Below, one piece after another: positions 35,686 to 46,408 of a stretch of 64,000 nt of DNA (positions within the stretch are counted from its first letter, which is position 1; every line of letters begins with the position of its first letter). The notes below the pieces were generated by a model. It saw only the letters and a list, made by a program, of their open reading frames with translations, was not told the origin of the DNA and did not search any database. Source of the stretch: Adiantum capillus-veneris (Eukaryota > Streptophyta > Polypodiopsida > Polypodiales > Pteridaceae); the NCBI GenBank assembly GCA_014529385.2, contig CM043953.1:83057838-83121837 (forward strand). Reading direction: 5' to 3'. The position numbers and the translations under genes are program-made.

Positions 35686-37026
35686 AACTCCTACTGGTCC
35701 TGGCGCATTTCCCGTAATGTATCTAGGTGGAGTAGGTGATTCTGGAATAGGTTGTACATACCTCTCCCTAGCATTTTCCATGCTATAATAGCACTCTTCC
35801 CCCGTATGGTTCGTCCATTTTCTCTCAATTTCACACCACTTCGGCTCTCCCGAACCAGACCTTACAAGAGGAATCAACCTCTTGACCAAGTCGTAGATAA
35901 ACTTTTCTTGATCAATAGGTTCCGTTGGCTTGTCAATGGACTCACTTATTTGTGAAACACTGTGCTGAGAGGATGTGTCATCTCCTTGACTCTTTAAGTC
36001 CTTTTCTTTCTATGCCTCACAATTATCCACTAGATAAAGAGCTTCTTTGATCAACTCGTTTAGCGTCATCCTCCTTATCATATGAAGATCCTTCTGAAGG
36101 CCCTCATCTCTCATTCCCTGGATAAAGATCAGCATCAGTCGTGCTTGCATAGGTAATTCCGCTCTCGGACAGAGCTTAACATATCTCTTGAGCCGTAATG
36201 ATGCTTTGCGTACTGATTCATTCTCTTTCTGTTTGAATCTATGGATTTGCGAGACCGTGTTGTGAGCAATGCCTTTTGGCGAGAATTCTTCAATAAACTC
36301 CTCAAACAGCTCATCTAGGGTCTCAAAATCCCCTTTTTCCACCGAATCGAACCATGTAGCTGCATCATCTTCTAGAGTCAATCCAAATCCCGCAAACTGT
36401 GTCGCAAAATCTGAAACTTCCTCTGCTCTAATCACTCTTCTAAAAGCCGTTACGTGATCTCTCGGATCTTTATCTCCGGAGTATTTTCTGTTTACCCATT
36501 TCTGGACTTGGGATGGTCTAACTCGTCGATTGTCTACAAGTCTAACCAGAGACTCTCCCAATCCTTCTCTCGTTATCGCTCTTGAAGGGAATCCTGATGG
36601 CTGTCTTCTTGGAATTCCTATAGGAATTCTCGTGTTTGGTGGAGGCATTTGTGGTCCTTCATTGACCAAATATCCACCTCTTTCTAGTACAGTTTGTGGA
36701 TCTGTGCTTTCTACAACTCTGTATTCTCATCCATACTTGTTGACAACTATAGATTTCCATTGACAGTCGACTCCGTATGTGTAGACATATAAGAGCTTGT
36801 AATCCGTTATCTCTTCTAGGTATGGATCTGAGCACCTATAAAGATTGACCTTGTTGTCATCAATGTTTCTATATAGTCCTTCACTCTCGTGATCGATCTT
36901 CCAAACTCTCTCAACAAGATGGGTCTTTATCAATTGCAAGTTTGGAAGATCCATTGTGGGAGGATATTCCTCTATCGTAGGGATCTCCAAGCTTGTGTAA
37001 GCTGCGTTTGAATCTAGGGTAGACAT
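35686..37026 (-). pseudogene. element N gag
   Basis: ATG at 37026 (MSTLDSNAAYTSLEIP). The frame runs through a stop at about 36725 into the gag core (36669-36010): DPRDHVTAFRRVIRAEEVS, AATWFDSVEKGDF, FEEFIEEFSPKG and MLIFIQGMRDEGL. After a second stop (36007-36009) it continues to the TTAA element. The core has the usual capsid-domain length of about 100 residues. Only two stops interrupt some 440 codons, so decay is modest. Confidence 0.9.
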
Positions 37027-37399
37027 GATTTCTGGGCTTAAGATCTTTTTCTTGGTTCAAGTAGACTTAGTCCATTGTGTTCAAGTGCTTTGGTTAGGGA
37101 AAAGTCGAAACTATGTCCAAAACCGCAACCGTTTCGTCACAATTCTTGTAAATTGTCGCTTTTAGACACCCCTAACTTCCGGATCAATTTTGAGGCCTCA
37201 AACGACTTTTTTTTCAAATTTGAACTAAACGGTTGCCGATGGCATCATTTAGTTCAAGTTTTTCTCTAAGATCTGTAGAGCCGCTCTCAGGCTACGTTTT
37301 GATATAAAAACTTTTCCGATCCGATACCGTTTGTGAAAGTTATGGCCAAAACCGTGAAATGCATTTGAGACTGGTCAAAATGAGTCCAAATTCAAATTT

Positions 37400-39070
37400 G
37401 AAAAACGATTTGGTATCTCTGTGACACTGTGAACACTTCTGTATGGTCTAAGGTACAGTTGGACCCTAAAACTGGCCTAAAGACATCCTACGCGTAGTAT
37501 GTCTATATGCTCAGAATTTAACAAAATTTGGTCCAGAGACTCCCCTTAAGTCCAACAACACAATGGTATGCTCAAAATTTCAATTCGACCTAAAAATGGC
37601 CTTGAGACATCCTATGTGTAGGATGTCTTTTGCTCAGAATGACTTGAAATTTTCACCCCAGCTTCTCCTTGATGTGCTGATCACAGTGGTGTGCTCATAG
37701 GTTGGTTTGGAGTCCTAAATCAAGGTGGAGACATCCTACGCGTAGGATGTCTTTTTGCTCTGTTTCAGCTCAAACTTGCACTGTATCTTCCCCTTGATGT
37801 GCTAAGCTCACAACTATTTTTACTTTTTGATTCTGACACCTATAAGTTGGTCAAATGATCAAGAATCTGTTCCAGAAACCTGATGTCTGGTCTGATGAAT
37901 TCCTAAGTCAAATCAACTCCAAATTGGACCAAAATTGACTAGGAGGCTTGCCTAAGGCTATACAACACCCTGCTATGTCCATAGTTTGAATTTGGCCTCT
38001 AAATCATGCCTTATACATCCTATGCGTAGGATGTCTAACTGCTTAAAGGATTTGCCCCAAATTTGAACCACAGACTCTCCTTAAGGTGCTGATCACTGTG
38101 GTATGCTCAGAAATGTGTTTAGAATCTTAAATCACATAGAAGACATCCTACGCGTAGGATGTCCTTTTGGCCTGTTTGACCTTAGACTTGTCCCACAGCT
38201 TCCCCTTGATGTCAGTAACCCAGTGGTATGCTTAGATTTTGGTTTGGATGTCAAAAGACCCCAAAACTAGCTGTTCTTGCCTTTTTCAGTCAAAATGCTA
38301 AAGTCCGCTCAATCTTCCCTTTCACTAACCCAAATGAGATGAAATTTATCACATGCACTCAATACAACATTTAGAACATGCCTTTGAAGTCACCCTATGG
38401 TTTGGTCTCAAAAATTATGCCTTGGGCACAATTTGGGTAGGATGTCTGGCACTTCTCGTCTTTTGGCTTTGATCTGTCAAAATTTGGTCAAATTTCCACT
38501 TTCCAGGTGAAAATAGGGTAAAACCTACCTTCTAAACACACTGGTAAACTCAGATTTTCAAAAAAGTGCCCAGATCACCCTGTAGACATCCTACGCGTAG
38601 GATGTCTACTGCTGATTTTTTGAGAATGAAGTGTCCCTGATGCTTCCTTATGCTCTCAACAAGTGCAAGTATGCTTCACAATTGCAAAAACATGCAAAAA
38701 TCACTCAATTTAAGCCTTTTATGAAATTTTGCATTTTCTGACTCCTCCTTTTGGCTTTTGGTCAACAAAAATAGGGGAAAACACCCAAGTCAATATGTTA
38801 CTAGGGTAAAACCTACCGTCTGAACCCACTAGTGCAGTGAAAATTTTCAAATTTGGTCTCCAGATCCCCCTTGAGACATCCTACGCGTAGGATGTCTATG
38901 TTTATAGAATTGCAGGTTTTCTTCACAGAACCCTTGCAAATGCTCTTTTATATGCACAGCATCAGTCAATCATACAAAAATGTCCACAAAAGCTTGCTTA
39001 ATGCATTTTTACCCTCAAAAGCACACTTTTCCGTGATTTCAAATGCAATCAAGCACTTTAGCAAATAATT
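37400..39070. repeat. leader array with a repeated 24-bp palindrome (element N)
   Basis: The palindrome is the arm AGACATCCTACG followed by its own complement. Copies at 37729-37752, 38584-38607 and 38874-38897 are perfect. Near-perfect copies are at 37481-37504, 37605-37628, 38013-38036 and 38141-38164. A half copy lies near 38435-38447. The first three are 124 apart, the fourth and fifth 128 apart. Between them a weaker unit recurs (CCCCTTGATGTGCTGA and TGGTATGCTCAGA), so this is a decayed tandem repeat whose palindrome has been best kept. It lies between the PBS and gag, in the RNA leader. Confidence 0.95.
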
Positions 39071-39420
39071 CAATGCTGAATAGCTCTAGATCAGAATCAG
39101 ATCACTTACCTAAAGCTACTCCTACAAATCATATGGGGTTTTGCATCTATGAGTAGAAAAACGCTTCACTGCCACACACAGACTAGTAAACGCTTTTATC
39201 ACCTCACAAATCACTCGACCACCACCAACTACTCTAATCCACAGATCCTAACTAAACCTATCCAGTCGCAGACCCTCGGCAAGACACACGCTTCCTGGCT
39301 ATCCACTTGATCGTGGAATATCCTCTTCCGGATCCACTTAAGAAAAACGCTTTCTTTAGCCGAAACTAAATCAAGCAACCATCACACGAGTGTTAGTAGG
39401 AAACCTACTTAGGTCCTTGT

Positions 39421-39439
39421 GTCCCCAGCAGCGGCGCCA
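39421..39439 (-). promoter_or_regulatory. primer-binding site (element N)
   Basis: The minus strand reads TGGCGCCGCTGCTGGGGAC one base inside the LTR. This resembles the TGGCGCCGTTGCCGGGG site used by Athila/Tat gypsy elements, which I recall as pairing with tRNA-Asp. It differs from the PBS of gypsy B and C. Confidence 0.75.
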
Positions 39440-39440
39440 A

Positions 39441-40396
39441 TGTTGGACGGGAAGCTACTCACACACCCATGAAGTGCATGAAAACACTACCTAGATCAAC
39501 ATAATGTCAATCGAGGACACAGATGACACGATAGGCACACGGAGGAAATCTCTTTAGCTTGTCAAGCTGAGACCATCCTACACATACAACACTCTGGAAG
39601 GCCAACTAAACCACAATCAAGAACCTCACTGCCCTCAACTACACCACCTAGCCACATACACACATACGGAAGGTAACTCACCTAATCATGCCAGATTCGT
39701 ACGAAACTTAAGGAACACCATCCCCTCACTAGGATACACCTGTCCCTAAGCTTCTACACTCAAAACCCTCACTCTAAACCCATCTGCGGAAAACGCGTAG
39801 GATGACAGAGCCGAATTTCAAAAGTGCCCGAAACTGAAATTTATGAGTACCTATGCGTAGCTTATGTTGCCACGATTTTATAGACTACTACCACGCAAAA
39901 AACAGACATCGTTTGATACACTTACGGCCATAAATAGCTCGTAGATGCGTCAGCGTGTGCGCTTCGTCTCGCGTGGAATGCTTGGTGTTGTCGCGTAGCT
40001 CTCCTCGAGCCTATCGCAATGGTGCAGTCGGATCTCCAATGTGTTGAGCGATCCGGGCGTAGCGGGAGGATGAAGCTCACACTCACTCTCTTTCTCTCTC
40101 ACACACAGTAGACGGCAGCGCTAAGTTTGATTATGATAAAAGTCTTTTTACAAAATGACCTAGGTACCTTATATACTAAGGCTACCTTAGGTTTAACAAA
40201 AAATGGGGTTGAAAGGGTCAAATTGCTTTGTATTTACAATCTGGAAGTTCCATTGCACCCCGGCTTCTGAAACTAGAATAACTACTCATTACAAATGACG
40301 TTTATAGCCATAATCCGCAGCATTTCATAACTCGCAAAAGATAAGACTTTCGTACGAAACTTGAGCTATGTTGTGTTGTTGACCCAGCGGTCAACA
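39441..40396 (-). repeat. 5' LTR of element N
   Basis: 956 bases; pairs with 27658-28612. TATA box at 40167-40175 on the minus strand. ACGCGTAGGATG at 39793-39804 is a half of the leader palindrome. Confidence 0.95.
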
Positions 40397-40401
40397 CATC
40401 T

Positions 40402-40442
40402 TCATCACTTCTTCCATGAAATTCCGGATAAGCGAAAGCCAT
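40402..40442 (-). pseudogene. gypsy C gag, N-terminal codons
   Basis: ATG at 40442 opens MAFAYPEFHGRSDED, close to the gag start of gypsy B (MAFNFPDFSGKSNES). The frame is cut by element N and continues in register at 27657, with one CATCT retained. This confirms both the start and the insertion point. Confidence 0.85.
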
Positions 40443-40529
40443 GGCTACCCAAGTTACAATGCTTTGAGAACCCCTTCGAACACACGTGCAAGAACCCAAA
40501 ACTTTTGACTGACTCAATCCCCAGAAACT

Positions 40530-40769
40530 TCAATTGACAAACACATGCACATCAAATGAGTTTTCATAGTTAATCATCAGAATTACAACAAGCAAAGGAC
40601 ATTCCAGTATCTCTCTTAATCTTCTTGGCCCAAACATAAAGACTATGCGCTGCTGCAAAAAAATATTCCTTGACACATGAACATTTATCTGGATTCTTTG
40701 AGTTAAATAAAAAGGAGTGAATTGAGGGCCATTTTGAGCATCCATTAAAGCCAACCATGAAGCTTCCAA
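40530..40769 (-). CDS. leader ORF upstream of gag (gypsy C)
   Basis: A 79-codon frame between PBS and gag, homologous at protein level to 2187-1969 in element D. The best-kept part is QQRIVFMFGPRRLREILECP (D: QQKIVFLFGEEMLDEILRSP). Many changes are conservative (I/V, R/K, L/M). The product is not recognised. No signal peptide or clear membrane segment is seen. It is absent from gypsy B, whose leader is only about 65 bases. Confidence 0.45.
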   Translation of the reverse strand: MEASWLALMDAQNGPQFTPFYLTQRIQINVHVSRNIFLQQRIVFMFGPRRLREILECPLLVVILMINYENSFDVHVFVN

Positions 40770-41464
40770 GAAAGCACACCTGTCTTATCCTCTGATTTTG
40801 CCAAAATTTCAGCAGCATAACAGCATAAATGGCTTAAAAGACCAAAAAAACAACCATCACAACTTGGAAATTTTTTGGCAGAGTTTCCCCAAAAGTAGAG
40901 CAGTAAGAACCCAAAATATAGATTGTAAATGTATGCATAAACTGCCAACAATAGAACCCGAGCATCAAGTAGGAATCACTAGTACATAGCCTATGGTGAG
41001 GTAATGAAAAGGGTGATCCAACCACCTATATCACCAAAAGGATCTCACATTTGAGAATCCCCCAGCTCAATAAAACCTCACGCTATCGACCCTCTCACGA
41101 AGGCTTATGCAAATCTCATATAGTCAAGTCTCAAAAATGACTATCTTCCAGACCAAGTCTTAGAAATGGTTGGGAATGCCAAATAAAACCAAGTATGGCT
41201 CCACAAAGGCATACAATGGCAGTTTCCACAAATAACGTACAATACCAGCAAACAATGCGCTCAAACAGGAGCCAAATGATGCATACCCACAGCAACTACA
41301 AGTGACTTCCACTATCAGTGTATCACTCTACTCCAGATACATGTACCTGTGTGAATCGCTTGTACCTCTACCTATCCCTGTAACCTGTAACCTGTAATAT
41401 GCAACCTGTAATACCAAATCTCGAAGCTCGAAGCTCGAAGCAGAAGGTACTTGAAGAAGGTCCT

Positions 41465-41480
41465 CCATGGGGGCGCCAAA
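41465..41480 (-). promoter_or_regulatory. primer-binding site (gypsy C)
   Basis: The minus strand reads TTTGGCGCCCCCATGG four bases inside the LTR, the same type as in element D and gypsy B. Confidence 0.6.
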
Positions 41481-41484
41481 AGAA

Positions 41485-42440
41485 TGTGAGCGGGATGGAA
41501 ACACACATAATGCCTCTATAATGACCCGACACACACTCTTGGGATGATATACACACACACTATGGGGCACCACTCGGCTTACACAACCCACCTGGCCGAG
41601 ACAAGGAACACACCTATGGAGTGAGAGGAGAGAGACTACCCATTTACCCACTCCACACAGAGAGACACACACACAAACACTCAGCTCAAAAGAGGAAAAT
41701 TTATGATGTTTAGATACAATTGATCTTGGGCCAACAGAAATGGGGCAAATAACTCACACAATATGGGTAAAGTATGCCAGATACAATCACAAATTGAAGT
41801 AGAAGCTTCACTCATAGGAGAAACTTACACAGCCATATCAGCAAAAAAACATAGTGAGGAATTTGAAAAAATGGACAGTGCCATCACATCCGGAATGGCC
41901 CAAAACCTCATTCTACAATGTCAAAGTGCTCAAATCCGACCTAGGATGAATAGTTTACGGCCAAACCAAGCTCCAAAAACAGCAAAAACTCAGTTGCGGT
42001 TGTTCCTCCTCTTCTCTCCACGTTTTTTCTGGTCTTCTCTCAGTTTTTCAGTTCCCACACTTAGCTTTATTACTTGGTCACCTTTGGCCTTTTAGTTGAC
42101 CTCAAACGGACCCCGAACAGGCCAAAAAGTGGCCTTGCAGTGCATAGTGCTACATCCATCCGCACACCTGGCACTCAACTTTTTTCAATAATGCATCCCG
42201 CAACCATGTGAAGTGGCCCCAAAATATGGTCCTCATGATTACCTTTCTGCATAATTATCACAAGAAAACATCCAAGTTGTGTCCTCGCTTTCCCACGTGC
42301 AAGTATTGACCCCATTCGCCCTCCTGACGTCACTAGATGCCATCTGGCGCACCTGCTTACCTCATGTCATCGGTAGGTGGATAGATTCCTCGAGAAGTTT
42401 TACGCGCTAACAACTCCTCATTATTATAGAAAAAAACACA
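41485..42440 (-). repeat. 5' LTR of gypsy C
   Basis: Plus-sense start TGTGAGCGGG follows the PBS. A matching CACA end is found at 42437-42440, giving 956 bases with TGTG/CACA ends. No second copy is left in the window to confirm the outer end. Confidence 0.6.
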
Positions 42441-42470
42441 CTGGTACTGGTGATAGTGAAAATCGATGCA

Positions 42471-43778
42471 CTATGTACATGCTGCCCTACCTGTACACAT
42501 GTGGGCCCCACGTAACCACTTGGCTCTAGAAAATGGGCAATCCTTTATTTGATGCACCATGCATGTGTATGTACATATGTGCAATCCCTTGCTCCAAAAA
42601 ACTCCTGACAGCGTCTGAGCCATACACTCAACCGTAGCTGTGAAGACTGTCCTGTACTCAGCCTCACAACTTGAAGTGGCCACAGTAGGTTGCTTCTTGC
42701 TCAACCATGATATACATGAACTGCCAAGCATGAAACAAAAACCACTTGTGGACACTCACATGTCAAAACAACCACCCCAATCTGAGTCCCAAAAAGCATG
42801 TAAGTCTGGCGGCAATGATCACCCCTTGGGATCTTGACATCCTACCAATACTTACACCATGGGCTATACATAGATCTGCTGACCTGTGAGACTACAAACT
42901 GAATATCCAGCCTCGTGTTGCATACATAAATGAGGCAGCCAACAGCAGTTTGGTAAAGAGTGACATCAGTAGGATCGCCAGCATCATGTAGACTCAACTT
43001 CAAACCTGTTTTCATGGGAGTGGCAATAGGTTTGCAATCCTCAAGTCCAAACTTACATAGCAATGTCTCTATGTAACTTTTCTGACACAAGGCAATACCA
43101 CCATCACACTGCTTAAACTGTATACCCAAGTAATGATGCAACAACCCCAAATCTTTCCTTGAAAGTAGCATTCAAATCAGCCTTAAATTCAGCAATATGT
43201 CTCTCATTTGGTCCAATGTCAGCAAATCATCGACATAAAGAACCACAATGAGAAGTACATCACCCTCACGCTTTACATAAAAATGTGCTTTCTATTGGAG
43301 TGTTACGAAAGCCTTGTTTGACCAAATGAGTGTTAGCTTTCTCATACCAGGCACGAGGAGATTGCTTCAACCCATACAAAGCCTTCTTACATCTACACAC
43401 TTTGTCCTCTTGTCCTTTTATGAAAAAACCACGAGGCTGCGTTACATAAACTTCCTCAAATATGTCACCATTCAAGAAAGCAGTAACAATGTCTGATTGA
43501 TGTACATCCCAACCAAAATGAGCTGCCAATGCACATAGAAAACGCATAGTAGTCATACGACAAGTGGGAGCAAAAGTCTCTTCATAGTCTATGCCTTTTG
43601 CCTGTGCATAACCCTTTGCAGCAAGTCGAGCCTTATGGCGATCAATCTCACCATCCGGCTTGCGTTTCAACTTGTAAACCCACTTTGTACCAATGGCCTT
43701 TTTGCCAGGAGGAAAATCACATAAAGTCCATGTGTCATTATCTATGAGTGCATCATATTCTGATTGCATGGCAGCCAT
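42471..43778 (-). pseudogene. copia B reverse transcriptase and RNase H
   Basis: RT opens with AMQSEYDALIDNDTWTLCDF and GTKWVYKLKRKPDGEIDRHK, then DYEETFAPTCRMTTMRFLCA and ALYGLKQSPRAWYEK (43778-43266). The YVDD region falls in the broken part near 43230. Next are LGLLHHYLGIQFKQ (43171 onwards) and SRSMYSP, and RNase H at STSGFCFMLGSSCISWLSKK followed by SSCEAEY. Copia-like sequence ends near 42625, and the last 190 bases are of unknown origin. Confidence 0.85.
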
Positions 43779-43799
43779 CCAATTTTTTGAATTCTATGC

Positions 43800-44343
43800 T
43801 TCATCAAAAGACAGAGGCTCCTCAACATCATGTAAGCTAGACACAGCCAAAGCATAACAATCTGATGCATAAGATGCATGGCGAGAGCTTGAACGAGTAC
43901 GACTAGACAAAGGTGCATCCAATTTACTGTCATGCAAAGTGTGCACCAGCCCTTTCCTCATCAAGTACATCATGTACATATGCATTAGTAATAGGTTGAT
44001 CTATAACATTTTCAGAGACCCCCATCGACTGTACATTTTCCTCATTGGAACTTACATTCATATTTCCACCACTGAAAAGAGGCAACAAAGTGTCATAAAT
44101 TTTCTGTGAGCTTACATTACTGTCTCTAGTACATGACAGCAAGGGCTGAACAGAATCTTCCACAAACACTACATCCCGTGAAACTAGAATACGTTTTGTT
44201 TGCAGATGGTACAACCTTTAACCTTTTCTTTTAGCACTATAACCAACAAAAATACATTTGACAGCCTTATCATCCAATTTTTTGCGCTGCACTTGTGGCA
44301 CCAAAGCATATGCCAAACATCCAAAAACACGCTGTTGGGAAAC
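43800..44343 (-). pseudogene. copia B integrase C-terminus and linker
   Basis: YHLQTKRILVSRDVVFVEDS (44214 down) is the copia integrase tail; the CFVGYS-type part lies just above, up to the gypsy B junction. The linker to RT is variable. Copia A has the same segment at 5600-5380. Confidence 0.8.
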
Positions 44344-45205
44344 AAGCAAACTGAAACACCTCTATAGTGATGTCACCCAAGAGCGTTGAAAGAGAACTAC
44401 AAGACACCAAAAGCTTCGCAAAATCCTTTTGAAACACCACAAGTCCAATAGGAGTAGACCCTTGGGAATTTACTAGCCGTCGCCCACCCAAGAGACTACG
44501 TCACATAGGAGCAAAACCCTGCCAAAGCATGGATTTACAGCACACACCGACCAATGCATATGAAGACAAGAGCCTCTCCTTTCACAATCAAACATCACAA
44601 ACCCACAACTTCAACATCAATTCCACAATTCATAAATACATGCCCTCCGAATCTGTCTACACACAATTTGCCACTAGGTTGCCATAGCCATAACCCTGCA
44701 GAGAACTAGTCGTAACCTGATGAGCACAACTCCAATTGGGGCAATTTAAAGCTTGAGAGAAAGATTGAAAAATGACTGGCGAGAAATATGAAGATGACTA
44801 AAATTGATTCCATACGCCCCCATGAGCAAAATTGACGCGAACAGAGAGCTGTCCCAGTACGACTACACGTAGAGAAGGCTAGTTGGGGCAAAAAAACTGC
44901 ATCCAAGAGCACCAAGGAGAAAGAAAGAGATAAAACCTGAAAATTTATGATCTTTTGCTGAAATTTTTTTAGTTTGTACATGAGTTTAAGTTATAAACAA
45001 GGCTCACTTCAAAAAACTCACTCACGGGCAGTTACAGTAGCCCGACAGCTGTCACTACACTAGCGACTTGCAGTGCATGTACATGTGCTTGCTAAAGCAA
45101 GCTAAAAAACCCACAAAAAGAAAGCCCACATGCCCTTTTGACATCGGGCGTCATGTCGGTATGTACAAATTTACAAAAAACGGGGTGTCAGAAATGCGCC
45201 CAACA
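44344..45205 (-). repeat. 3' LTR of gypsy B
   Basis: TGTTGGGAAAC...GCGCCCAACA, 862 bases, pairing with 50586-51458 at roughly 95% by eye. The terminal inverted repeat is TGTTGGG/CCCAACA. Confidence 0.95.
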
Positions 45206-45232
45206 TAGTTTGCCACACCCCAGCCTGCTAGA

Positions 45233-46408
45233 TCATTCATGATCAGCAACACAAAAGAGATTCTGTAAACCACATGAGGGAGTCTTCACCTCATCTTCAT
45301 CATTAACCACATGATCAGCATATTCTTCAAAAGAAGGCTCATCCTCAATCACAGTCATCAACCTTGCAATATACTTCTTCAACCTGTAGCCATTCACACG
45401 TGCTTTATGCGGAGTACCATCCAAGTCAGCAAGCTGATATGTGCCATTCGGAAACCTGTTTAAGACCAAGAAAGGACCTTGCCACTCGATTTGAAAATTC
45501 TTTTGAAAAGTGCTATCAAGCTTACTATTGTAACGAAGCACCATGTCACCCTTCTTGATGTCCTTGTTCTTTACCTTCTCATTTGCCTTTGCTTGATTCT
45601 TCTTCAAGACCTGCTCATAATGCTCAAAAGCTAACACCCTATCCAATTTTACACATTGCAAATATAAAAGTCTTTCCTTGAATGCATCCTTGGGCTCTTC
45701 TTCAAGCTTTAGCATCATCTTCAAGGATGGTATCTCCACCTCAATAGGAAGTAAAGCCTCTTTGCCAAAAACTAGATGGAAGGGAGAAAAACCAGTACCT
45801 GATTTGATGGCAATCCTATAAGCCCATAGAGCACAAGGTAGCTCTAAATCCCAAGTCTTCACATTTTTTCTTGTCATCTTTGTAAGCATCCTTATGAGCT
45901 CTCCATTAAACCTTTTATTCATGCCATTGCATTGGGGATAATATGGAGTAGTAAACCTGCGATGCACATGAAGCTTTTCACATAGATAATCAACCAACTC
46001 TCCCTTGAAACCTGGACCCTTGTCAGAAAGCAACTCCAATGGCATGCCAAATTTGCAGCAAATATCTTCATATATGAATAAGGAAACATCTTTACTCGTG
46101 ATGTGCTTAACAGCTTTGGCTTCGGCAGTAGTAAGTATGTAACATTTGCATGTAGCTGTCATAGGTAGAGGACCTATTGCATCAATAGCCCACTTCTCAA
46201 ACACATCATAAGACACAATGGTGCCTCTAATTTCTGATTTGAGAACCCTATTTGCCATGCTTTGACACTCTTTACAAGACTTGCACCAATGATGAACATC
46301 ACGTTGAACACTTGGCCACACATAACCCTCCTGCAAGACTTTATGCAAAGTGATCCTTGCAGCAAAGTGACCACCACAAGAACCCTCATGATTCTCCTCT
46401 AAATTTTT
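45233..46408 (-). pseudogene. gypsy B integrase
   Basis: Zinc-binding H-H-C-C: HEGSCGGHFAAR, then WCKSCKECQ. The core follows: EKWAIDAIGPLPMT (first Asp) and LLSDKGPGFKGELVDYL (second Asp). The catalytic Glu region reads PQCNGMNKRFNGEL, so the expected Glu is Lys. The C-terminal part has WQGPFLVLNRFPNGTYQLAD, a GPF/Y-like module. One stop (46409-46411 region) precedes the zinc domain. The Glu-to-Lys change alone should abolish integration. Confidence 0.9.

Larger units (their letters stand above)
27658..40396 (-). mobile_element. Element N: large non-autonomous gag-protease LTR retrotransposon
   Basis: Two LTRs in the same orientation (27658-28612 and 39441-40396) bound 10.8 kb. The 5-bp target duplication is CATCT at 27653-27657 and 40397-40401. 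A PBS adjoins the right LTR and a G-rich polypurine tract adjoins the left one, so it reads on the minus strand. By eye the LTRs differ at about 26 positions, roughly 97% identical. Inside are a palindrome-rich leader, gag, two knuckles, protease, a W-(I/V)-P-K repeat domain and a captured helicase fragment. No RT, RNase H or integrase is seen. It needs enzymes from another element. Confidence 0.9.
40402..42440 (-). mobile_element. gypsy C, 5' segment (LTR, leader, gag start)
   Basis: This is the part of gypsy C upstream of the element N insertion. It holds the LTR, PBS, about 1 kb of leader and the first codons of gag. It joins 25072-27657 across N. The outer LTR end abuts copia B DNA. Confidence 0.8.
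42441..44343 (-). mobile_element. copia B, 3' segment
   Basis: RT, RNase H and the integrase C-terminus of copia B. It is separated from the rest (51463-53828) by gypsy B. ACGC is repeated at both junctions (44340-44343 and 51459-51462), and copia A shows the unoccupied site near 5595. The 3' LTR is missing, lost at the gypsy C side. Confidence 0.9.

Noticed and set aside
37481-38897. CRISPR-like array (palindromic repeats with spacers)
   Set aside because: Spacing is irregular, spacers are themselves diverged repeats, no cas genes are near, and the block lies in the leader of a plant LTR element.
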